Positions 56,141-64,000 of a stretch of DNA of 64,000 nucleotides are shown piece by piece. The stretch is from Toxonevra muliebris. Lineage: Eukaryota > Arthropoda > Insecta > Diptera > Pallopteridae. The position numbers and the translations under genes are program-made. Within the stretch, counting starts at the first letter, position 1, and each line of letters starts with the position of its first letter. Under the pieces are notes generated by a model, which made no database searches, was not told where the DNA came from, and worked only from the letters and a program-made list of their open reading frames with translations. The stretch covers positions 82,596,019 to 82,660,018 of the forward strand of contig OY829327.1 of NCBI GenBank assembly GCA_963691655.1. The letters are read 5' to 3'.

Positions 56141-57376
56141 CAAGGCCGTATTTAGGGGGGAGCTTTTGGGGGTTCTGACTCCCCGAAATGTGGAAACTTT
56201 CTGCTATTTTTTGATATTAATTGCCAGTGGATGTAAAAAAAAGTATAAATAAAATCTATTGAACAGTTTTTAAATATTTTTTACTTCCATCGGTTTCTTT
56301 CTAAAAAGTTAAATATAAAAAAATAAACTTGAAATCTTTGGATACGTAAAGAGAAGTTGATGCTGAGCAATCCTGCATTTATAGTTTTTCTAGGTCAGTA
56401 ACTGTTTTTGATTTTAAGTTTCGGGTTTAGGGCTCATTTGGAAGGGCATGATTCAGTCTATAATTTCTGGATTTCGACGTTTGTAGCACGTCAGTGTTCA
56501 GCTCTCCACTTTTTAAAAATGGCCAAAAATTCTATTTTATGGTTTTAAATCCCATTTTTTCTAAAACGTGGCGTGATGTGAAATTTTTGACCTCAGATTC
56601 GTGTTCAGTATGAAAAATTTATTCGCAAACACTAGGAACCATTTTATTCGCAAAGCCCATGTAGGGCAGTAGTAGTGGATCAGCTCCAAAGTTCTAGGAA
56701 ACAATATTAAAATGTAATTAATCCTTTAACCCATTATTGCTTAGAGCACCCCGACTCGGAAGACCTCTTTCAATGCTGTGACTGCACGAATTTTGGGAAT
56801 ATAAGCCAACCTCATCCTGATTACTTAGCATGGCCCGAATTCCCACTGATAATCATTTGAAAAAAATTAGCCTCTGACTATTTTTAGTATTTTTGGTATT
56901 TTTTTTGAGGTCGGGTGCATCATCAGTAATGGCAAGTCAATGAGCTATCGAAATTATGTCCTTCACGATAAAATAGGCATTGGAATCCATATTGAATAAT
57001 ATTTATTTAAAAAAATTTAAATTGATTGTTCTGTAAATTTTTTGTCATTTTTGGCCATTTTCTTTAAGTTAAGATAAAAAAATTTCAAAAACAAAAATTT
57101 TTCCGAAAGCTTTAAAACATTTATTCACTTTTATCCATAGTCTGAAAATGAAACGTAATAATTTACATAGGAAAAAAAGTCCCCCAATATGGAAATTGGT
57201 CTCATTTCCTCCCATGTTTTTATTTAAAACCACCATATTTCATAAAGGATATTATCACATCTAAGTCGTCGTTCGTCATTAATCATAATCTGTTAGTTGT
57301 TAGGGTCATCATATTTTCTTCGAATGAACCAACCCCCCCCCCCCTCCCTCCCGAAAAAATTCTGGCTACGGCCCTG
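56141..57376. mobile_element. hAT-like non-autonomous element, copy 2
   Basis: Same ends as copy 1 (CAAGGCCGTATTTAGG; CTGGCTACGGCCCTG). Flanks AAAAGCTG (56133-56140) and GTAAGCTG (57377-57384) agree at 6 of 8 positions, a decayed target duplication. 1236 bp, longer than copy 1 mainly in the middle. C-run at 57331-57348. Confidence 0.85.
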
Positions 57377-57511
57377 GTAAGCTGTACTTTTCTGAATTTT
57401 ATTTTTGAAGTACGTATAAGCAAATCGAAACATCTCTGATATTCAACTCTCGGTGTATTTCAGTCTAATAGAGCAAAAGTGTTCTCGCTAAGTAATTTGA
57501 GAGTTGGGGAA

Positions 57512-57690
57512 GGTTAGGTTAGGTTGGAGTGGCTGTCGAGAGACACACTTAGGCCTGAACGGCCCATTGTGATACCACATAGTTGGACCTACAGTTTAAC
57601 GCCGATTCCGAACGGCGGTGTGGCAATTTTTTATCGGCTTGGTGGTTTTGCCATTACCAACCAATGTACACTATCTTATAATTCTCATAC
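57512..57690 (-). mobile_element. SINE family 1, 3' part
   Basis: As complement: GGTTGGTAATGGCAAAACC, TTCGGAATCGGCGTTAAAC, GTAGGTCCAACTATGTGG, CACAATGGGCCGTTCAGG, ending in AACCTAACCTAACCTT. The body matches 2650-2735. Confidence 0.7.
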
Positions 57691-60600
57691 ACAGAGTTGG
57701 GGAAAATATGGTATAAAATACTTAAATGCGATCTTAACACAGAAGACAATTTTGAAATTGGGAAATCCTGGAATCTTTTCAGAACCCTGATCTTAATTCA
57801 CCTTCGATAAATAAAAAATTATTGGCGATCACAAGCTCTGTTCACTGTCACAGGTTTCCTAAATTACTTACAACTTTTATTCCCCATTCCACTATAGAAG
57901 ATATATGCTCCTAGAAGAGCACCATGCTAATAAAAACTGCATGTATCGTCACACTCATATGTACTATATGAGCTTGTTCCCTCCCTCATGCCATCTGTTC
58001 TTCCTCCCGCAAATTTATAATTTCCACAAATATTAAACTTTTGAGTGTTTTTTTTTTTTAAATCCTTTGAGAGCACTTAAAACTCTGTATGCAAATATAT
58101 ACATATACAAAGTCACAGATATGTATATTGTGATGTTTTATGATTTATCATAATGATATGCAAGCAATATTATTACTTCCGAAAGTAATATAGTTTACAT
58201 AACCATTGCACATGTGTGTCTATGTGAAAGAGAGTATACGAAATAAAATCTCTCTACAGAATCCAAGTTGCTGTTGATATTTCTTGTTGCGAGAAACGCG
58301 TGCACGTAAACTTTTGAATAGAATAAACAAATTATGTAAATATCAAAGTGTGTGTGTGTGTGTGTGCTGCTTGTGGAAAAAGTTTTGTCAGTTCTCGTAC
58401 ACATATCTATATTGCAGATTAATTTCTATACTTTCTCACACCGAAAAAACACTTACATACACAAATGTATGAGACTGGAGATGAAATAAAATAAGGAAGC
58501 AATTAATATTTGAAATGAATCTGACACGTGTTGACATCCACAGGCATGTATACATATATGTATATGTACATATTGCATACTTATGTACTGAATATCTCTA
58601 TTAGATAAACGTCTATGTAAATCTACAACAAATTAATGAATGCCTTAAGTAAATCTGAACCAATTTAAAAGTGTTTTTTTTTTTTTAAATTGAATTTTAA
58701 TTAACGTCTTCAAACTGTTCAAACTTCAAAATTAATTATATGTGCTTTTATATCTGCGACTAAAAATTTTCAAGTAAATATGAGAAACATTTTCTACTGA
58801 AAATATCTTCGAGGATAGTTGCAATCAATATTATAGCACGCAGATAATCGCGGGTTAGTTTCGGCTTTTGCATAATAAAAATAAAAAATTGAAAGGAAAT
58901 TAAAAACGTCAACTGCGTAAAAATGTGTGCTTTAGTACAAAAATCTTTAACGACAACACAAGATTTCCTGCTGCAAAAATTTACTACAAAAACTAAAAAT
59001 AAAATATAAAGATGAAAAATATTTTCTATTCTATGCACCATGGAATAAAATTTTACTGCATTCATTCATTCAAGTATACAAAATAAATATAAATAAAACT
59101 TAGTTAGACACTCTACTATAAAATATGCCGGACAGACAGACAGTCATCGTATACTGTCATAACAATAGATTGAAAATGCCTAGCGCAAAATCATGTATTT
59201 GCATTTCAATTCAGAGTAAAGAGTGAAGTTGGAGAAATGAGGAGGATGTGATGGGAAATATGAAAACAGTGAAAAAGTTTTTGCATACATTTTCTTAAAT
59301 AAACCCCTATTGAAAAGGCGATGAATGCAAGTGCAACGACTGCAGTAGAACAAATACATACTGAACACTTTCATTGTTTACTCTCTGACGCAACAGTTTT
59401 TCTCCTTCTCTCTCTCTCTTGCTTTCTCTTTCAAAGCATTTCTGCCTGACATCTGTTACTTCCTTGTCATGGTATAGCTTAGAATTGCTGCAGTGCCATA
59501 ACATCCAATTGTAATGGTGCTTCAAAACTTTCTGCTTGAAAAACACCGCTGCTGCATTTTCCGCTTTTCTGCATCTTTTATTAAAATGTGAGTACTCGCA
59601 AGTCAAAGATGACAAACTGAGAGATGAAACTGGCATTTCGTTTTCGAAGAAAATCATCTAACATTTCAATTTCTATTAAATTCGATCTGTCTCGACGTTG
59701 CCGTGCATTGTACGAACACAAAGCATGCAAGAGCCTGGGGATTCTATATGATGTTATGCTCAGTAACATTAGTTGGATTTATATACAGTAACTCACAAAA
59801 CTTATCACATAAAAGGACAACATTGGGACACGAAGAATAGCCAATAATGGCATCAAATCGAAAAGTAATACTTAGCGTTTCTGGTTTCTGTTCATCTCTA
59901 TAAACTGAGGTGGGGAAAAACATTTTTGAAATCAGATAACATCTTCAGGTACCAAAAGGGTCTTAATAGTCCCGATTTTGACCATAAATTACGATTTTTT
60001 AAAAAAAATTTACTGGTGTCGTAATAAATTATATTTAAGATAGAATAAGGAAAATTAAGTAAAAAGCTAGTACTTTTATCAATGCTTTAAAGGAATCGAA
60101 ATTTATCATTAAATTGAAATTTATGAAGAATATGATCTTTAAGGATGTAGTCTAGTGTTCCGGCCTAATTTTTAAGGGAATTTTCGAAATTTTTTATTAT
60201 AACTAAATAAAATACAATCGCTCTAATTTTTTAATATGACATCTTTAACTGGAGTTTCTTTTACAATATTTTTTTTTAGTGTTTTTTACGTCCAAAGTGG
60301 ATACATAAAAAAAAATTTGCAAAAAAAAATTTTGTAAAAAATTCTGAGAAAATAGCAGATAGTTGATAGTTAGTAGCTTTAATTGATTTTTTTTCATGGC
60401 CTTATGGCATTTCATATGAAATGCCAATTTCGGTTTTTAATTTTTTTGACCTCCGTCCACACCTTGCAAAAATCTGAAAAAATTGGAGTATGAGTATTCG
60501 GAAGAGACTTATTTACATATGTAAGAAAAATCAGAGTAGTAAACCCATTTTGAAAAAATTGCATGTAAAAAGTTTCGCGATTTTTTTCATTGCGAATTTC

Positions 60601-61120
60601 GCGTCAGAAAACTCGCGGAAAAATTGTTCAAATTCGTATTATGAGAAGTGCAACCCTGTCGAAATTTTCGTTGCGCATCGAATTTTCTGTCGAACGCAAT
60701 TTTGCTTTCATTACGGTGCATGCTGTGTAATAATTGTTAAAAATTAAGTATTTTGCTATTTCTTTTTGCTTTTTGAGAACTAAAAACTAATTTTAAACAG
60801 TTTTTGTAAATTTTTTGCAGGTTTAAAATGGTAAGCAACACATTACAGTTATAGAAACTTGTGTCATTATTGGAAAGCAAATCCTCTGATTGCAAAGGAT
60901 ATTTCCCCAAAAGTTCTGGCGACGAAGAACGAACTAAATGGTTTAGGACCAACCAATAATTCCCGGCATTCCGCTTTTATTAGCAAAATATACTTTTGCT
61001 TGTGTAATTGAATTTTATTCATCTTTGACAAATACAATTTCCAGAACATCTAAGGCCTCTGATAATACCACAGACACCGGGGGCTGTGCAAGTCCAAGAG
61101 TATTCTCATTCCCTGTGCTA
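57691..61120. other. Unassigned AT-rich stretch
   Basis: No gene recognised. (GT)n at about 58348-58365; CTCTCTCTCTC at about 59408-59420. CAGTAACTCACAAAACTTA at 59787 after TATA looks like a Tc1/mariner end, but its partner was not found. Confidence 0.5.
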
Positions 61121-61870
61121 ATTATTATTGGGGTAGCGCACTGCGACCTTTAAGATCTATTGTGCCCCCTCATGGACTCATAGTATTTCCATAAGTCCGG
61201 CCTCCAGTAGAAATTTTAGTATGGATCCTACTTCTATGGAGTTGAGATTATCATCTGGTATTTGGTGGTTACCCAGATTTCTTTTACGAATATGCATAAG
61301 TGCGGGACACTGTCCTAAGATGTGCTTCGCAGATTCCTTACCATCTCTGCAAAACCTACATGAATCATTAGCTGTAATTCCCAGTTTTGTTGGGTGATAG
61401 TTCAACCTACAATGACCTGTTAGAATTCCTGTAATGATTCTAAGACCATTCTTTGACAAATTCATACATTCGTTGAAGCGTTTTAGGTTATAGGTTCCTA
61501 ATAGTGCTTTCGAATGCTCTAATCCTGGTATATGTTCCCAGTATATTTTCCTTTGATATTCTTCTTCTTTCTTAATTAGTATAGAGAGTGTTCCTTTGCC
61601 TATTCCACAGAATGGCTCTGGACCTACGAAAGGAGTTGATGCTCCTTTCGTTGCTGGTGTATCCGCAGATTCATTTCCTTTAATCCTAATATGACCCGGA
61701 ACCCAAAGGATCCAAGCCCGATTATATGACCCAAGCGTATTTAGTTTATCAAGGCACTCCATCCCAGTTCCTTAGTCCCATTCCCAGTGCTTAGTTGGAG
61801 TGATCTCTAAGCACAAAATCGCAGAACTGCTGCCAATTTTAATATTTTTGGAATTGATCTTGCTCATGTG
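61121..61870 (-). mobile_element. LOA-like LINE fragment 4, 3' end
   Basis: Minus strand from 61870: a broken RNase H start (KINSKNIKIGSSSAILCLEI), an open C-terminal part, then the 3' UTR with CAATAGATCTTAAAGG and TCGCAGTGC (complement of 61138-61162) and terminal CAATAATAATT. It is a different subfamily from fragments 2 and 3 and the closest match to the SINE tail at 2880-2904. Confidence 0.85.
61178..61762 (-). pseudogene. RNase H end and zinc knuckle of LINE fragment 4
   Basis: 194 residues open: MECLDKLNTLGSYNRAWILW, VPGHIRIKGNESADTPATKG, ASTPFVGPEPFCGIGKGTLS, then ILTGHCRLNYHPTKLGITAN, DSCRFCRDGKESAKHILGQC (C..C...H...C) and a C-terminus SILKFLLEAGLMEIL. The same layout as fragment 2, which confirms that the two are related, but the identity is much lower. 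The Met is internal to the original ORF2, so this is a truncated piece and not a gene. Confidence 0.88.
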
Positions 61871-63884
61871 CATTACTTGAGCAGTTCATCTATAGTAGTG
61901 ATCAAGTCCACAAACGCCTCCTGTTGAAAGTTCTGTAGAAATCGGTCAGTTGAAAGTTCTGTAGAAATCGGTACACGAATTTTGTAGATGCCAATGTAGA
62001 TGGACAGTTCCATCAAGCTCTCATCCTCTTCCGATGAATCGTCGAACTATTATTTCGTTGTAGTCATAACTATTTTGTCCTTATTTTTTCTACTTCATTT
62101 TTAAGCAAATGGCAAAGGCCCTGGAAAACCCCATTAACTTTTCGAGGAACCAACACCTCCGATTTAATGTACGATCATAAGCTCTAGACTTTTATGTAAT
62201 TATCCTCTCCCGGTTTAGAAATGAGTAATTAAGATACGCTCCAATGTTTTGGAACTTTCCTCGAATGATTCTATAGTCCTGAGTTTTGGAACATTGCCAA
62301 TCCTCCGAACAAGGATACGTTTTTTAAGATTGTAACAGCGGAATATCCTTATGATTTCAAGTTGAATTAAACTGAAATTCATGCCTACCTGTCTCTTTTT
62401 TTACTCTTAGTAAATCTAACTCGCTGCACCATCTGACGGTGGAAAAATAATGTTGAAGTTTCGTACATTATTACCTCTCAAATAAGTTTAAACTTAACAA
62501 GATTCGAAATCTATTTTTTGTATTTTTATTAAATTCAGTCATACTGAGCCATAACAAAAATTTCAAATCCATTTACTTACCTAAAAAATTGTGATTGTAG
62601 GATTGCTCAGTAGAACTTCCTCTTTAAGAATCCGAAGTCCGAATCCGAATCAAAAATGAAAAAAATTAGCACAAATTTTTTTCGAACTAAATTTCCTTCT
62701 CTTTCTTCATAAATATTTTTACATTGTAATGCTGTCGAAAACTATTAGGTTCGACTCCTTCAGACCCAATGCTACCGGTTTGGTTCTGGCCATGGTATCC
62801 TTTTTCATTCAGATTGTTGCAACTGCGATATTCATGGTTTTACTGAATTTAGATGACACATGCTCATTTTGGCATCGTGTACATATCATCAAATCAAATA
62901 CTAAGCCCAGAACATTTATTTTATTTGAGTTCTTATTTTTGGGCTTCTGATTTTTTCGTATTTATCACATAATAAATGTATAAATGTTTATACATTCATT
63001 TGTATTACATATTCCTTCTTTACACCTTAAAGAAAAACTCTCCCATGCTTCACTCAACTAAACACTGAAATTCATAGAGTATTGGATTCGTTTAGATTTT
63101 GTTTTTTTCTCGCAAATGTTCACACTTTTACTTACTCATAGGATTATGCAAATTTGCATGCGATTCAACGGCTTTGATTTCGTTTTTTCATCCTTGCTTC
63201 GTTCATCCTTCAACATTTCTAGATTTAAATAAATTTTCGTTGATGGTTGACATTGAAGCTGAACACCATCTGCGGTTACCACGCTTTTGAAATCGCTATA
63301 TATGGAAATTGAGCGCGTGTAGAGCGTAATTTTTCAATTCGAATGTATTTGCCTGATATGTTAAAAATTCTAAAAAGGAGAAAAAGTAACTAACATTATT
63401 TTTCATATTTGATATTATTGTGTGTGGTTGTTGTTGCTGCTATTATGTAGATTTCATTTAATCCTTGTGCTTGTAATATTTGCAAATAAATAACAAATGC
63501 AAGCCCGCCGATTTGGCATTATTATACCTGCACACATTCAAGCAGTTTCTTGAAGTAGTGTTGTTTCGAGAAAATGAGAACGACTACAATTGTACAGTAC
63601 AGAGTGCGAAGGGTATAAAAATGTCACCTTAATCCGGTTACGAAGAATTAAGTCACTTGGACATAAATCCCGACTGGTACAGGAATTGCAGAAAAGCTTA
63701 ATGGAGGGTGCCAAATTCGATAGCCGGCAATGCATTCAGCTAGGCAAATAACTATTGCAGTAAGACAAAATGTTCAGGAAAGATTTGAAAGCATATCTTT
63801 CAAGGACAATTTACTTCGTTGTTTAACAATTATAGCTCAAACAAATTTTTAGGAAAGTAATTTAAATTATGTCTTACACTTCAC
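61871..63884. other. Mostly unassigned; faint LINE-like phrase
   Basis: A 26-bp unit GTTGAAAGTTCTGTAGAAAT... is repeated twice in tandem at 61923-61972. The minus strand near 62220-62290 reads VPKLRTIESFEESSKTLERI, which faintly resembles the RT FRPI..LSSFLLKTLER block. I see no gene elsewhere. Confidence 0.35.
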
Positions 63885-64000
63885 GGATATATTCCACGAC
63901 TTTGGAGCTCGGTTAAAGTTGTATTTATTCCTAAACCGGGAAGGGATAACTACGCTCTAACAAAAAGTTTCCGACCGATAAACTTGAAATCATTTTTGCT
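63885..64000 (+). pseudogene. LOA-like LINE reverse transcriptase, cut by window end
   Basis: Plus strand reads GYIPRLWSSVKVVFIPKPGR, then NYALTKSFRPINLKSFLL, the first RT block of the LOA-like group, open to the window edge. Upstream sequence (63740-63880) is not clearly LINE-like, so the copy may be 5'-truncated or frame-broken. Confidence 0.8.

Noticed and set aside
57512..57530. Telomere-like TTAGG repeats
   Set aside because: Only two to three units, and they form the 3' tail of a SINE copy.
59781..59805. Tc1/mariner element starting CAGTAACTCACAAAACTTA
   Set aside because: No matching opposite end or transposase in the window.

Overview
The window looks like AT-rich intergenic or intronic DNA from an insect, most likely a higher fly (Diptera, possibly a tephritid-like genome). 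This is inferred from the mix of mobile elements: LOA-like and R1-like LINEs, several Tc1/mariner lineages (DD34E, DD37D, DD37E, mariner DD34D type), hAT-like and TTAA-flanked elements, tRNA-headed SINEs, and many ATGTA/CATATG-rich AT stretches. I recognise no host protein-coding gene, rRNA gene, functional tRNA gene or CRISPR array. Almost every coding signal belongs to a mobile element, and nearly all are broken. The exception is one apparently intact Tc1-type transposase at 48227-49255 (minus strand). Layout: 0-3 kb holds a Tc1 end inside another repeat, a LOA-like reverse transcriptase fragment and two SINEs. 3-9.2 kb holds a Tc1 DD34E remnant, a region with six copies of GACTGTTACGTTAC around a fragment of a WNDG/QFKN/SHGKG protein, and copy A of a 1.3-kb repeat. 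10.6-16 kb holds a Tc1/mariner element with both ends, a small MITE and two LOA-like LINE fragments, one after the other. 17.7-20 kb holds a DD37E element and an internally deleted mariner. 21.3-24.1 kb holds a degenerate short-unit array and an R1-like LINE with a target duplication. 25.4-27.4 kb holds another deleted mariner-like element, a four-copy motif cluster and 154-bp tandem repeats. 29.4-32.7 kb is a DD37D element interrupted by copy B of the 1.3-kb repeat and by a hAT-like insertion. 33.1-33.6 kb is a very long CTCTT microsatellite. 37.4-39.7 kb holds a TTAA-flanked long-inverted-repeat element and an 8-bp-TSD insertion. 41-45.5 kb holds two MITE families (here called X and Y) nested as X[Y[X]], plus a LOA-like LINE. 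47.5-49.9 kb is a TTAA-flanked element hit by the intact Tc1. 50-51.9 kb is a complex AGTAGAAA-rich repeat. 52.6-57.7 kb holds LINE remnants and two hAT-like elements. The last 6 kb is mostly unassigned, with two LOA-like LINE fragments. The regions do not form a pathway. What links them is insertion history: several interruptions can be ordered because the older element resumes exactly across the younger one and a target-site duplication is visible.
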